In this document: piece by piece, positions 1 through 11,000 of the stretch | How the letters are laid out: each line of letters starts with the position of its first letter | How positions within the stretch are numbered: position 1 is the stretch's first letter | Origin: Tolypothrix bouteillei VB521301 | GTDB lineage: Bacteria; Cyanobacteriota; Cyanobacteriia; Cyanobacteriales; Nostocaceae | DNA: 64,000 nucleotides | NCBI RefSeq assembly: GCF_000760695.4 | Contig: NZ_JHEG04000001.1 | Span: forward strand, 6,144,204 to 6,208,203 | Reading direction: 5' to 3' | Notes under the pieces: generated by a model | Database searches by the model: none | What the model saw: the letters and a program-made list of their open reading frames with translations, nothing else | What the model was told of the DNA's origin: nothing | Program-made: the position numbers and the translations under genes

Positions 1-1
1 T

Positions 2-451
2 AACCAAGGTGATTTAAAGGGTGCAGAAGAAAATTTACGTAAGTTAGTTAAAAAGTATCCCGATTATTCCTTTGGATATTATCAGTTAGGTAATGTCCTA
101 TTTCGTCAGGGAAAAAAAGAAGATGCTATTAAAGAATATGAAAAAGCTATTCAAAAAAATTCTAAATATGCTCTTGCCCATAATGCCCTTGGATCTGTTT
201 TTGCAAGCCAACAACGTTGGGATGAAGCTATAACAGCATATCAGAAAGCACTGGCTATTAATCCCGATTACGGTGATGCCCTGACTAATATAGCCCAAGC
301 ACTTTGGGAACAAGGAAAACGCAATGAAGCGATCGCATCTTTAGAAAAAGCTTTAAATATTTTTAAGTCTCAAGACAGACCCGAAAAAATCAGGCAAATA
401 GAACAGATTTTAAAGGAACTCAAAGCAGGAGACGATCCAAGTGTTTCTTAG
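2..451 (+). CDS. TPR repeat protein, C-terminal fragment
   Basis: An open frame enters from the left edge and ends at TAG, leaving 149 residues. It contains about three tetratricopeptide repeats, seen as the recurring helix pairs with the pattern G-x2-L...G-x2-AIxxYEKAI-x3-P. One unit reads EDAIKEYEKAI and the next DEAITAYQKALAINPDY. TPR arrays are protein-protein interaction scaffolds, so no enzyme role can be given. The N-terminus lies outside the window, so signal peptide and other domains cannot be judged. The next gene is on the opposite strand and converges on this one. Confidence 0.85.
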   Translation, partial: NQGDLKGAEENLRKLVKKYPDYSFGYYQLGNVLFRQGKKEDAIKEYEKAIQKNSKYALAHNALGSVFASQQRWDEAITAYQKALAINPDYGDALTNIAQALWEQGKRNEAIASLEKALNIFKSQDRPEKIRQIEQILKELKAGDDPSVS

Positions 452-574
452 AAATTTACCCGAAAAAAGCTATGCCGTACAAACAACTTGAATTAACCCC
501 CCCTTGGAGTGTGTTTTCAAAACGTTAAATCCCGCTAAGTCCCCGATAAATTAAGAAATTTTTGACATCAGTCA

Positions 575-1018
575 TCAGTAATTTCTCGTACCCATAGCAT
601 TAATTTTTTCATTTAACTCCCGAATGCGCCGTGATAGTACGCCAATAATATTCACTGCAATTTCAGGAGTTTCTTCTATAGCATCGTACAGTTGTTCTTG
701 AGTGAGTTCCAAACAATCACAAGGTTCTAAAGTTGTCGCAGAAGCAGAACGGGTTTGAGCATCAAACACTGCCATTTCACCAAAAGATTCTCCTTTAGGA
801 AAAATAGCTAATTGTTGGTTTCCTATATGAACTTTCACAACCCCTGAAACAACTATATACAGCGATCGCCCTTGTTCCCCTTGCCGAAAAATGGTGTAAT
901 TGCTGGGAAAAGACAATTCATCCATGACTGATGCTAAACGAACAAGAAAATCATCTCGTAATTCTTTGAAAATTGGTACTCTTCGGACAAATAATAAACG
1001 ATCGACGCTGGTTAACAT
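575..1018 (-). CDS. Cyclic nucleotide-binding domain protein
   Basis: This 147-residue protein is essentially one Crp-type cNMP-binding beta-barrel. The phosphate-binding cassette reads FGEMAVFDAQTRSASA, with the Glu and Arg that contact the cyclic phosphate in true cNMP binders. There is no helix-turn-helix after the domain, only a C-terminal helix, so it is unlikely to bind DNA. It lies 132 bp downstream of the large transporter-HEAT gene on the same strand, probably co-transcribed. Some relatives of that transporter are thought to carry a cNMP domain on the same chain, so this may be its detached sensor subunit. That partnership is inference. Confidence 0.85.
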   Translation of the reverse strand: MLTSVDRLLFVRRVPIFKELRDDFLVRLASVMDELSFPSNYTIFRQGEQGRSLYIVVSGVVKVHIGNQQLAIFPKGESFGEMAVFDAQTRSASATTLEPCDCLELTQEQLYDAIEETPEIAVNIIGVLSRRIRELNEKINAMGTRNY

Positions 1019-1150
1019 ATTGGTTTGTTGTTAGTTGTGAGTTGTTAGTGTAATTTCAGTATTATATCTGCCAGCTTTTCAGAAAGTTTAAAAACTTGTA
1101 AATCCTCAAAATTTGATTTCTCCATGTTTCATTTCTGACAGAACTAACCA

Positions 1151-4144
1151 CTAACAATTAACTCCATATTTTGCAATAAGACGCTTGATTTGAGTGGCAA
1201 CGAGGGGGTGTGGATCGTTTTTTAATTGGGGTATAAGTTCTAGAAGAACGCGGCGGGAAACTACGTATAAGTATGCGATCGCTGCTTCTCTAACATAACC
1301 TGTGGGATGGCGCAAACTCTCTAAAACTTGTTCGCTGGTTAATCGTATGCGAGCAACTTGTGCATAATGGAAACAGCACGCCAAACACCAATCGGAAAGC
1401 GACTCTTTATCTATTATTAAACTTCGGATTCGCTCGCCTAATTCCATTTTTTGATATGGGACTATGCCCTTTTCTACAATTTTTTGCAGTTTTTCCTTGG
1501 GCGATCGCTTATCTAAAATAGTTAACAATACAGATTTATTAGGTAACTTGATAGTATGGTCTAAAATCTCCAAGCCTCTTGCAGAATTTTTGGCAGATTC
1601 GGATCTGAGATTAAAGGCTACTGCTTTAATTTTTTCGGAAGAATAAAGAAACTCTAATAGCAGTAACAATCGGTCTTTCACATCAATTTCTAATTCTAAA
1701 AGTGACCTTTGGAGTAAATCGCATACAATATTCAATTTGTCACTGTATTGAGTTTTTTCCAGCTTGTCACGTGTATCAAGCTCGATATAAGCAGCGTAAA
1801 TATAACCTAAAAATTTTAACTCTTTATCAATTAATCTTTTGATCTTACTTTCAAGCGTCTTATCTAATAAATTGACAATTCCCTCTTGTTGATATCTTTT
1901 CAGTAAGGTGCGAAGGATATGATATCTGGTTGTACCTTTAGAAGTTTCCAAATGTTGCCATAAAGCATCCATGGCTTCCAAGGTAGAGATTTGACCGATA
2001 GTCCGCCAAGCGTACATCCGTACAACTTCTGGTTTGTAAATGTTAGTAGCTAAGCCAACCAATAAAGATAGGGTTTCATTCTCTAGATGCACGAGAGATT
2101 GCATGGCTGTATTTCTAGTTGATTTGTAATGAAGCCCATTGACTAATGCCGAGTAATATTCTTCTAAATGGGTTCTTGCAATCATTTCCAAGGCAGCACA
2201 CCGCACGCGCAAAGATTCATCCTGTAATAAATTGGGAATATAAATTCGCAATTCTTGTAAATAAACGGCTTCTGATAGTGCTTTGACTGCATTGACTCGC
2301 ACGCGTTCATCTTTATGAGTTAGCATCCGCCGCAAAATATGTATTGCTTCCACTCTTTGCATTGGTTTCCCATAACGCAACAAAAGTACAGCAGCAGTTG
2401 CTTGAATTACAGAGTGTTGTTGGTGTTTTAGATACTCTTCTAGTTCGGTAAGATTTGGATTTGATTCCGCAAGCCATAGGTAGCGCAACGCAAGAGCAAA
2501 AACTTGAGCCGCAACTCTTTCGTTGGATGCATCTAATAAAGCTCGAATTTCTGGTAAGTATGCAGGATTTGCACCTCCCGCAAGCATGACTTCTAAACTG
2601 TGAATTTGTAATGAAGGTGGTAATTTTACAAGCAGGGGGGCTAGAATTTCCCCTGCTCCTTTAGAGTCAATTTGAGATAAAAGTTCAATACAGGAGTGTT
2701 TATCTGCTTCTGTACCTTGTTCGCCTAAAGCTTTGATGACGGCTTGCTTGAATGCACGTAAATCTACATCCGTTCCACTGAGATTTCCCCGTCCTGCACT
2801 TAAGACTAGTAAGTTTACGTAGCGCGATCGCATGACTAAAATAACGCCCACACAAACTAAAGCAACTGCTATTGTTTCTCCCAGCAAAATGAAGTTGTGT
2901 TGGGACAGTATAAATAATTTGGCAAACCAGAAGGAGACTAAAATAAAAACTCCCCCTATTCCTGTTGCAAAGGCTTCTGCTATACCACTTGAGAGCGCCT
3001 GTACGTAGCTGCGTATTTTGTCTGGAATAGGTTGGAATAATAAGGGTCCGCTACTTGTTACTAAGGTGTAGCGCAGAAGTTCATCTGAGAATTTAAGAAC
3101 GACCAAACCCCATAAAAATTTTTGTGACTGGCTTCCTGGAAGAAAACACAGGAGTGCGATCGCCACTGGCATGAGAATGCCTACACTTAATGGTAAAGTA
3201 GCCGCACTAAAAAAGACTCCAAAACGTTCGAGAACCCTGCTGGAAACAAATAACTGCATCATCAGTTCGCAGATACCCGTAACACCACCTAAAACACCAA
3301 GGAAACTAGCGATGTCTTTACCTGCAAAGTTTGACTCCAACTGAGTAAGATACTGAAAATCTACTAACAGACCAATAAGGTGTAGCAGGGCAAAAAAACC
3401 AAATAACAGGAAAGCATATTGCTTGAGAGGACCGGAAAGGTGGCGTCCTTGAGAGTGGCGGATTTCTGGAACTTCTCGTAATGGGGTATCAGGGAAAACT
3501 TGTTGGTAGTTTCTACTTAAATGCCAGAGAATCAGCGCCCCTAATGTGATAAACACACCAGCGAAGGGCATAATCACGTTTTCCAGCCCGACGAAGATTA
3601 ATAAAAAAGGTAAGCTAAAGCCACTAATGACATCAGCAACTAAAATACCGCTGCTAACGAGTGGGTAAGCACGTTTAATTTCTCTAATATTAAATAACTG
3701 ATTGGCTGCTATGGAGGTGTTGAGTTCGTTAACGACGTAAAAAGCGTCTACCCAGAGTCTGAGGAGAAATATGCCGATCGCTCCTAAGTAGGGAAATTGC
3801 ATTCCCCAGTTGAAGATTATAAGTGGCAAAAACATACAAGGTGCGATCGCCACTATAATCTGACGCAGGGGAAAAATTTGTTGCAACCAAGAGTATAAAT
3901 ATACCAACAAAGTTCCATTGACTGCACTGGCTATATAAATCCAAGGTAGGTACTGCGCTCCATATTTATCAAGAAATAAAGCTACCGTACTATCTTCAGA
4001 CCATCGCAATCCTACTGAAGTAGTTGTATAAAAGGCGAACATAAGCCAAGTGCGATCGCTCTCCTCCGGTCGAAGATTCACCCATTGTAGGAGTCGTGGT
4101 AGAACACCTTTATTTGGAGTCCATAGGTGATTTTTTAGTTCCAT
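1151..4144 (-). CDS. Npt1/Tlc-type (ATP/ADP translocase-like) MFS protein with HEAT repeats
   Basis: This 997-residue protein has two halves. Residues about 25-440 hold roughly 12 hydrophobic segments in the arrangement of major facilitator / nucleotide translocase (Tlc/NTT) proteins. Residues about 460-997 are soluble alpha-helical HEAT repeats, with recurring patterns such as DERVRVNAVKAL and ESLRVRCAALEMI. Such fusions are widespread in cyanobacteria, and the transported substrate is not established. The ATG start is followed by a basic cytosolic stretch. A cNMP-binding protein is encoded just downstream. The architecture is secure; nucleotide exchange as its function is not. Confidence 0.8.
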   Translation of the reverse strand: MELKNHLWTPNKGVLPRLLQWVNLRPEESDRTWLMFAFYTTTSVGLRWSEDSTVALFLDKYGAQYLPWIYIASAVNGTLLVYLYSWLQQIFPLRQIIVAIAPCMFLPLIIFNWGMQFPYLGAIGIFLLRLWVDAFYVVNELNTSIAANQLFNIREIKRAYPLVSSGILVADVISGFSLPFLLIFVGLENVIMPFAGVFITLGALILWHLSRNYQQVFPDTPLREVPEIRHSQGRHLSGPLKQYAFLLFGFFALLHLIGLLVDFQYLTQLESNFAGKDIASFLGVLGGVTGICELMMQLFVSSRVLERFGVFFSAATLPLSVGILMPVAIALLCFLPGSQSQKFLWGLVVLKFSDELLRYTLVTSSGPLLFQPIPDKIRSYVQALSSGIAEAFATGIGGVFILVSFWFAKLFILSQHNFILLGETIAVALVCVGVILVMRSRYVNLLVLSAGRGNLSGTDVDLRAFKQAVIKALGEQGTEADKHSCIELLSQIDSKGAGEILAPLLVKLPPSLQIHSLEVMLAGGANPAYLPEIRALLDASNERVAAQVFALALRYLWLAESNPNLTELEEYLKHQQHSVIQATAAVLLLRYGKPMQRVEAIHILRRMLTHKDERVRVNAVKALSEAVYLQELRIYIPNLLQDESLRVRCAALEMIARTHLEEYYSALVNGLHYKSTRNTAMQSLVHLENETLSLLVGLATNIYKPEVVRMYAWRTIGQISTLEAMDALWQHLETSKGTTRYHILRTLLKRYQQEGIVNLLDKTLESKIKRLIDKELKFLGYIYAAYIELDTRDKLEKTQYSDKLNIVCDLLQRSLLELEIDVKDRLLLLLEFLYSSEKIKAVAFNLRSESAKNSARGLEILDHTIKLPNKSVLLTILDKRSPKEKLQKIVEKGIVPYQKMELGERIRSLIIDKESLSDWCLACCFHYAQVARIRLTSEQVLESLRHPTGYVREAAIAYLYVVSRRVLLELIPQLKNDPHPLVATQIKRLIAKYGVNC

Positions 4145-4261
4145 GCATTTTACTTGTTGGAATAGTTAGTCACCATAGCAAAAGCCCTGAGCAACTGAGT
4201 ATAGTTTGCCCACTCAGAGCTCAGGACTATCAGCATATGCATGATTTATTATTCTTCTCCC

Positions 4262-4287
4262 TAAAAAAAGGAGGGCGGACATCGCCC
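4262..4287 (-). terminator. Probable intrinsic terminator of infC
   Basis: On the minus strand a 5-bp GGGCG/CGCCC stem with a 5-nt loop is followed by two more bases and a run of seven T. It lies about 150 nt beyond the infC stop codon and before the transporter gene on the same strand. The stem is short, so confidence is moderate. Confidence 0.5.
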
Positions 4288-4437
4288 ACCCATACACAAT
4301 GGTTGACAATAACCGCCCCATGCCTTTTATTTTCAAGGCAGTTCTGATGAAAAAAATTTCACTGCCAAGTATGCAAAAGGTATCTTTATCGGCTCGAGAG
4401 AGGTAACACGATGGATTTTACCCGTCGCATTTAAAAA

Positions 4438-4971
4438 TTATTTCTTGGGAGAAATCAGCATCATCATGTTTCGCCCTTCTTTCTTGGGTGCTTGCTGCAC
4501 TTCACCCACTGATTCCAAGTCTGTTGCCATTCGCTTGAGCAGTTCTTCTGCCATATCACTGTGCTGAATTTCTCTACCTCGGAACATCACAGTCGCTTTG
4601 ACTTTATCACCATCTTTGAGAAAACGCTCTGCTTGTTTGACTCGCACGTTGTAGTCGTGTTCTTCTATCTTGTAACGCATCTTAACTTCTTTGACGTCAG
4701 CCGTGTGCTGCTTCTTTCGAGCTTCTCGCGCCTTCTTCTCTTGCTCAAACTTGTATTTCCCGTAGTCCATAATCCGACAAACAGGTGGGTCTGCTTTGTC
4801 GCTTAACAGCACGAGGTCAAGCTCTTTTTCCTCTGCCATTTGCAGTGCTTCCTGGGGTGTTAAAATACCCAGCTGAGCACCATCAGTGTCAATCACCCGA
4901 ATCTTCGGAAAGCGAATACGTTCGTTAATTTGGGGCAGATCGCGATTTCTTTTCTTTTCAATCACAGACAT
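4438..4971 (-). CDS. infC: Translation initiation factor IF-3
   Basis: This 177-residue protein is a full-length IF-3. The N-terminal domain begins with the conserved [14 protein letters not shown] stretch and contains [16 protein letters not shown] and [16 protein letters not shown]. The linker and C-terminal domain follow, with [15 protein letters not shown] and [12 protein letters not shown], the 30S-binding part. IF-3 blocks premature subunit joining and checks the initiator tRNA-start codon pairing. It starts with ATG, not the AUU codon used for autoregulation in E. coli. It is not followed by rpmI-rplT, so it is not in the classical infC-L35-L20 operon. Confidence 0.97.
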   Translation of the reverse strand: MSVIEKKRNRDLPQINERIRFPKIRVIDTDGAQLGILTPQEALQMAEEKELDLVLLSDKADPPVCRIMDYGKYKFEQEKKAREARKKQHTADVKEVKMRYKIEEHDYNVRVKQAERFLKDGDKVKATVMFRGREIQHSDMAEELLKRMATDLESVGEVQQAPKKEGRNMMMLISPKK

Positions 4972-5398
4972 GGATTTTGTGGGAGCTGTTGTTAAGAATT
5001 TGGTAAGGTTGTTAGTAGTACGCGTCAGAGAGAAAATACTAAAATAACTGAGAACTCACAAAGAAAGCTATAGCTCTAGAGTAACTATATCCATAGCAGG
5101 TTTTCTCTGTCATTCTTTTATCTGTCCTCATTCTACCCACTCTAAGACGATTTCTGTCTTATCGTTAATTTAAATTACACCACAGTAGTATTATTTAACG
5201 ATTGTCAAGCCTTTTGTCAAGTCATTGACATTTTCTCTACCCGTATATTGACGGAAATACAAATTTCACATTATACAAGTAGTTGATTTTTGCTATTTAT
5301 TAAAAAAAACTTGTTTTTTTGAAAAAAGGGGTGTAAGCACGGGTAGCAGGGCAAATTGAATTTTTTCTCTAATCTAGAATATATACAGAAACTACCTT
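4972..5398. other. Divergent intergenic region with infC leader
   Basis: This 427-bp AT-rich stretch separates infC (minus) from the hydrolase gene (plus) and must hold both promoters. It contains a repeated TTGTCAAG (around 5199-5222) followed by TCATTGACA. No RNA gene or ORF could be supported. Confidence 0.4.
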
Positions 5399-6382
5399 TT
5401 GTCAGCACCGTTTGGCGATCGCTTGGCAGAGATTATGGAAGATGAACTGGAGAGGCGTGTGAATGTAGTACACTGGCAGGAACGAGTCGGACATCAAAGA
5501 GACTGGGTTTGGCGGGGTTGGCAAACGCGTTATACCTATATCCGTCAAAGACAGAGCGATCGCAAAACAACCCCGGTCATTCTACTACATGGGTTCGGTG
5601 CTTCTATCGGTCACTGGCGACATAATATAGAAGTACTGGGCGAACACCATACAATATATGCTCTCGATATGTTGGGATGGGGTGCTTCTGAAAAAGCCCC
5701 AGTTAAATACAGCGTACAGCTTTGGGTAGACCAAGTTTACGATTTTTGGAAAACCTTCATCAACCAACCAGCCATCTTAATAGGTAATTCTCTTGGTTCG
5801 CTAGTTTCCTTCTCCGCATCAGCCACCTATCCCGATATGGTGCGTGGCTTGGTCATGATGAACTTACCCGATCCATCATTGGAAAGAGAAGCTTTACCTC
5901 CTGTCTTAAGACCCGTTGTCGCAGGTATCAAAAGTTTTGTTGCTTCCCCACTGTTGCTTCAACCCTTATTTAATGTCATCCGCCGACCTGGTGTAGTGCG
6001 TCGTTGGGCAAGTCTCGCCTATGCTAACCCAGAGGCTATTACCGATGAACTGATAGAGATTTTAACGGGTCCACCTCAGGATAGAGGTTCTGCTCGTGCT
6101 TTTACTGCCTTATTTAGAGCGACGATAGATGCTAATTTTGGTCCAAGCGTCAAAACCGTTTTGCCAACATTACAAATTCCAATGTTGCTGATTTGGGGAC
6201 AAAAAGATAGACTTGTTCCCCCTGCACTTGCCCGTCAATTTGCTCGGTATAATGAGAGGTTAGAGGTGCTAGATGTTGAGAATGTGGGGCATTGTCCTCA
6301 CGATGAACAGCCAGAATTAATCAACCAGGTCATTTTAGATTGGTTGAATAAGAATTTTGGTGAAAGCAACTGTTTGATTTAA
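5399..6382 (+). CDS. Alpha/beta fold hydrolase
   Basis: This 327-residue protein has the complete hydrolase signature. The oxyanion motif is LLHGFGASIGHWRHN, the nucleophile elbow is GNSLGS, a late strand carries the acid in WGQKDRLVP, and the catalytic His is in VGHCPHD. It resembles the plant/cyanobacterial hydrolase group that includes pheophytinase-like enzymes, but the substrate cannot be read from sequence. As drawn it starts at TTG without a clear Shine-Dalgarno. An in-frame ATG at 5435 is the alternative and would remove 12 residues. It appears to be a single-gene unit. Confidence 0.88.
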   Translation: MSAPFGDRLAEIMEDELERRVNVVHWQERVGHQRDWVWRGWQTRYTYIRQRQSDRKTTPVILLHGFGASIGHWRHNIEVLGEHHTIYALDMLGWGASEKAPVKYSVQLWVDQVYDFWKTFINQPAILIGNSLGSLVSFSASATYPDMVRGLVMMNLPDPSLEREALPPVLRPVVAGIKSFVASPLLLQPLFNVIRRPGVVRRWASLAYANPEAITDELIEILTGPPQDRGSARAFTALFRATIDANFGPSVKTVLPTLQIPMLLIWGQKDRLVPPALARQFARYNERLEVLDVENVGHCPHDEQPELINQVILDWLNKNFGESNCLI

Positions 6383-6497
6383 AGTTCTTGTTCCTCCGAT
6401 TCTCTGTGCCTCTACGGTTAAATAAATGACTTTTAATCTTGAACCGTACCAGGCGCAGAGAACACATTAGAATTTAACCGAGCGCTGTCACTGTTAA

Positions 6498-6863
6498 CTA
6501 GCCAACGCTCACTTGGCTCGTATCGACTGCTGTTGCACCATTAACCGAACGCGCTACGGAAACCATTTTTTGCAGAATGTCTTGGCTGGGAACTTTGCCC
6601 TTGAGGACTACAGTGCTACCTGTTTGAGCAACCCAAAGAGTATCGATATCATCAAGTTGATTGTCTTGGTCAAACGCAAGAGCAACTCGCTTAGCCAAAC
6701 CGCTTTGATCGTACTCTCCGTTTAATCCCACACGCTCGGGGGGAACTGTTTCAGTGGCTGAAGGAGTAGCAGCACGGGTAGCTTGTTGTGCTGGCTGTGG
6801 AGTAGGATTTACTTGTGCATTGTGTGGCTTTTCCATTCCAAAAAGTCTTTTTAACCAACCCAT
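6498..6863 (-). CDS. BON domain protein
   Basis: This protein of about 121 residues starts at the ATG at 6863, preceded by TTGGAG eight bases upstream. The frame can be extended to a TTG at 6878, but that TTG is part of this Shine-Dalgarno. The N-terminus MGWLKRLFG is followed by a Pro/Gln/Thr-rich linker. Residues about 50-121 form a BON-type alpha/beta fold with the typical VVLKGKVPSQDILQKM and SVNGATAVD elements. BON domains are linked to membrane or polymer binding. It has no signal peptide and is probably cytosolic. Its function is unknown. Confidence 0.8.
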   Translation of the reverse strand: MGWLKRLFGMEKPHNAQVNPTPQPAQQATRAATPSATETVPPERVGLNGEYDQSGLAKRVALAFDQDNQLDDIDTLWVAQTGSTVVLKGKVPSQDILQKMVSVARSVNGATAVDTSQVSVG

Positions 6864-7013
6864 ATACTTTTTCTCCAAGTTGTTATTGCTAGTTATTTAA
6901 AGATAAAAGGTTGATTAGAAAGCATCCTCTACCTGTAAAGTGATTTGCACTTATAGGAGTTTATGCTTGCGGTATGATTTATCGAGAAGTACTATTAATT
7001 GCCTAACAGATCG

Positions 7014-7958
7014 TTAACACCCCCCCAGTGTATTCCTCTGTTCATCCAAAGAAACAACGTCATGAAACCGCGCATAGTTGACACAGCGTCTGCCGTCCTT
7101 TGTTTTCCCTAAAATATCGACAAACCTCATATTCCAAATAATATCCTCAGATATATAGGAGTGACGGGAGTGGATTGTTTGAGAAACTGTTTCATCAAGC
7201 CCTGTTAAAGTAACTACCACTTCCATCTCATCTTTTACCATGTCCTCAGATGAGACTCCATAAAGAGGGCTATTCTCATCAATGATATGCATGACTGTCC
7301 AAGTCAAAGCAAAAAGAGGCGATTGACTGCGAACAAGAGACATATCGTAAAACCGACGCATTACATCACCTTCTTTGGTAATTTCAGTCCGTGCTAGAGT
7401 CACCCGAACTTGTGCTTCTAAAATCAAATTGTCCCGTTCGTTAGCAACTCGAAACATCAGAGTTGGAGCATCATTGTACGGTGTAATAACTGCAATATTG
7501 CTAAACAGGACTCGTGCTTTAGGGAGAGAAAATCGAGCAAACATTAACCCACTTCCCATTGCCAATCCTATCAACCCCAGTAGAGATTCAACTGTGACTA
7601 AAAAGTTCGCATACGCTGTTTTGGGATACAATGCCCCATAGCCAATAGATGCCATTGTCTGAACGCTAAAGAAGAATGCATCAAAGAAGTTACCCGGACG
7701 TGCATTTTCTATACCATCGCCTCCTAGAATATACGCCAAGGCAAATAGGGCATTAGCTGTAATATACCCCAAACCGATCAGTAATAAGGTGTAATACCAA
7801 GGAAGTGTTAGTAGCAAATGGTACGGATCGTGCCAGTGTTTGTGAGACATTCCTTTTCGCAAGACGTTGAACCTTCCATGCCGATTTACCATGCGGCTGC
7901 TAACTGAGGCTTTTCGACGGGTTGTTTTCATGGGGTTGATTGCGGTAGCAAAAATCAA
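7014..7958 (-). CDS. KirBac-type inward-rectifier K+ channel
   Basis: The protein has two transmembrane helices flanking a pore loop with the selectivity filter TMASIGYG (residues about 101-108), close to the TVGYG-type filter of K+ channels. The long cytoplasmic C-terminal immunoglobulin-like domain typical of Kir channels follows, with elements such as PLFALTWTVMHIIDENSPL and SRHSYISEDIIW. It probably conducts K+ as a tetramer in the plasma or thylakoid membrane. The frame opens at a TTG; the ATG at 7931 (nine codons later) is an equally plausible start, and neither has a strong Shine-Dalgarno. Confidence 0.92.
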   Translation of the reverse strand: MIFATAINPMKTTRRKASVSSRMVNRHGRFNVLRKGMSHKHWHDPYHLLLTLPWYYTLLLIGLGYITANALFALAYILGGDGIENARPGNFFDAFFFSVQTMASIGYGALYPKTAYANFLVTVESLLGLIGLAMGSGLMFARFSLPKARVLFSNIAVITPYNDAPTLMFRVANERDNLILEAQVRVTLARTEITKEGDVMRRFYDMSLVRSQSPLFALTWTVMHIIDENSPLYGVSSEDMVKDEMEVVVTLTGLDETVSQTIHSRHSYISEDIIWNMRFVDILGKTKDGRRCVNYARFHDVVSLDEQRNTLGGC

Positions 7959-8052
7959 GAAGCGGCAATTTTATTATCCGATTAACACACTGTTAAATAA
8001 AGAAATCCTAAAATTTCCAGTTCCTTCCCTTTTCAAGGGTGGAGGGTGAGGG

Positions 8053-11000
8053 TTAGATCGTTCTCTCTCCTTGTTCTATTGCACCCAAAGCCTTTAAAGA
8101 AGCTTTCTCTGCGTCTGTCAAACCAGTAATATTTGTAATTTCCATGCGTTCGTAAAGCCGATCCGATTTAAGAAGACGCAATCGGCTACACTTTTGTACA
8201 TCCCAAAGTTGAATGTTTTCATCTTCACTACCACTAGCAAGTAGACGACCGTCAGAACTAAAGGCGACGGAACGGATTGCTGCTGTGTGTCCTCGTGTCA
8301 GGGTATCCAGACACAAACCCGTGTTGACTTGCCACAATTTAACGGTTCCGTCACCACTACCGCTTGCAAGGATTTGCCCATCCGGGCTGAAGGCTACTGA
8401 ATAAACTTGTTTGCTGTGTCCTTCCAACTTATGGAGACATTGACCTGTTTTCATGTCCCACAGCCTAACTGTTTGGTCTTCGCTACCACTTGCTAAAAAT
8501 TGCCCGTTGGGACCGATCGCGACGGACCAAATTAAATCTCTATGCTTGTCTAAAGTGCCAATACATTGACCTGTATGAAGATCCCAAAGTTTGACCGTGC
8601 TGTCAGCACTTCCACTTGCAAGTGTACTACCATCGGGAGCGATCGCTACCGTCCAAACCCAATGAGTATGCCCTTCTAAAACTTTCAGACACTCACCTGT
8701 GTGAGAATCCCAAATTCGTACTGTTTTGTCTTCGCTACTGCTGGCTAGAATTCGCCCGTCTGAACTGAAAACAACTGTCCACACCCAGTTAGTATGTCCT
8801 TTGAGTATTCGGGTGCATGTAGTGTTGCTAATGTCTGTAATATCCCAAAATTTAATGGTATTGTCGCAACCTGCACTTGCGAGAAGTTGTCCATCAGGGC
8901 TAAAAGCAACAGAACGCAAACGTCCTTGATGTCCTTCTATGGGATAACACTCACCTGTACTTAATTTCCATAGCTTTATTGTTGGCTCATCACCGCCACT
9001 TGCTAAAATTTCGTTATTGGGACTAAATACGACCGAGTAAACTCCACGGGTATATGCTTGCAAAACATACAAGCAGTTTCCTGTTTCTACATCCCACAGT
9101 CTTGCTGTTTGATCGTCACTGCTGCTAATTAAGGTACGTCCATCGGGACTGGATGTAAATGCGATCGCCCAGACTTGACTGTTATGCCCTTCTAAAGTCC
9201 GCAAACATTCACCTGAAGGAACGTTCCAGATTTTGATAGTGCGATCTTCTCCGCAACTTGCAAGAGTTTTTCCATTTGGACTAAAGCGTACTGAGTAAAC
9301 TATTTTCTGGTGACCGATGAACGTTCTCAGGCATTTTTCTTGCTCGACATCCCAAAGTTTAACCTTTCGGTCTTCACCGCTACTAGCCAAAAGTTGACCG
9401 TTCGGACTGAAAGCAACAGAGTAAACCTCACCGCTATGCCCTTCTATTGTTTTTAAGCATTCACCAGTGTTGATATCCCAAATTTTAATCTTACCGTCAG
9501 CACTAGCACTTGCTAAAAGACTGGAGTCTGTGGGGCTAAAAGTGACTGACCAAACCCAATCTTTGTGACCGTTTAGGGTTTTTATACATTCTCCTGTACG
9601 CACATCCCAAAGTTTAATGCTTTCGTCTTCACTACCACTTGCCAAAATCCAACTTTTGGGTTGGAAAGCAACTGTATAAACTTTATTGGTGTGTTCGCTT
9701 AGGGTTCTCAGACACATACCCGTATGTACATCCCACACTTTGATAGTGTAGTCTGCGCTACCGCTTATCAAAAGTTGGTTATCTGCGCTAAAAGCAAATG
9801 CCCAAACCCAAGCAGTGTGTCCTCTAAAAATACGAATTTGTTTAATATCTACAGTCCGCCACAAACGAACTTCCCCGCTAATTGTACCGATAGCAAAGTA
9901 CTCCCCATTGGGGCTAAATCTGACTGAAACCAGACTCGACATTGTTTCCGTAAATACCGAACCCGTTAAGTCAGCATTTGTAAAGCTTGTATCCTGTAAT
10001 TTCACATCCTTAAGATAGGCTTGCCAAATAGTTAAGTCTGAAAAATCACGCCCGCTTAAATCAACTTGAGTGCTGTCAATCTGAATTTGGCGCAATAAAT
10101 TGATTAAGTTCCCAGCGGCATATCCCTTTTTTAGGTGATGGTATTTCTGTAAACTCGCTAACATTCTACGGAGATGAGACTCTAATTGGTCATCAAAAAC
10201 GTTTAATAGTTTATTTTTTAAAGGCTCTAAAATCAGTTTTTCCTGAGTTTTGTGGATAAATTCGAGAGAACGCGCTTTCATCAACGGGTAAGCATTCAGA
10301 AATTCGTGAGTTCTTGCTTGGCTGATTTCTTCAAAAGCTTGCTCTATGATTCTTTCTGTCACGTATTCCATGACTACAGACTGGTGACGAAACCTACCCG
10401 AACCTGCTTCTTTTTCGATTAGCGATCGCCGCAATAAAGACTCGACTGCTTCTAACACTCTAGGTGCGGGTTCTGAAGTAATTAAATTTGCTTTTAATTC
10501 TCTAAAGGAAACATATTCCCGATGGATAGCCAGCCAGTACATCAGTTGTTTCTCTAATTCTGACAGGCGATTGAATTGCTGGTCTAAAAGAGACCGAATA
10601 TCACCATAAACTGCCGTTTCTTGGTGAATTTGGTTTAAAAATTCACCAACATTATTGCTAAATAAGTCATAAACGGTGGTAGCAACTATCTTTAAAGCCA
10701 GTGGGTTACCGGAGTATCTCTCTACTAATTCCTTCAACTGGATATCAGAACAAGAAAACCCCTTATCTTTGAGCATAGCCCTTGCTTCTGCTAAATTCAG
10801 TCCCAAAAGGTGCAACACCTTCACTGGTAAATTTTTCCCTTCCAATATTGCCACTTGCTTGGGCTTTTCTCTACCAATAAGCAACAGACAACTTTCATGT
10901 CCTGCTTCAGCTATTTTCTTAAAGAAATAGCCGTACTTTTCATATCCTTCTTCATACTCGCCCGCCCTTTCATAAGCCCTACCTTCACCACTGCGAAGCA

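Noticed and set aside
4096..4347. 83-codon plus-strand frame over the start of the transporter gene
   Set aside because: It is antisense to a strong gene and its terminator region, without coding features.
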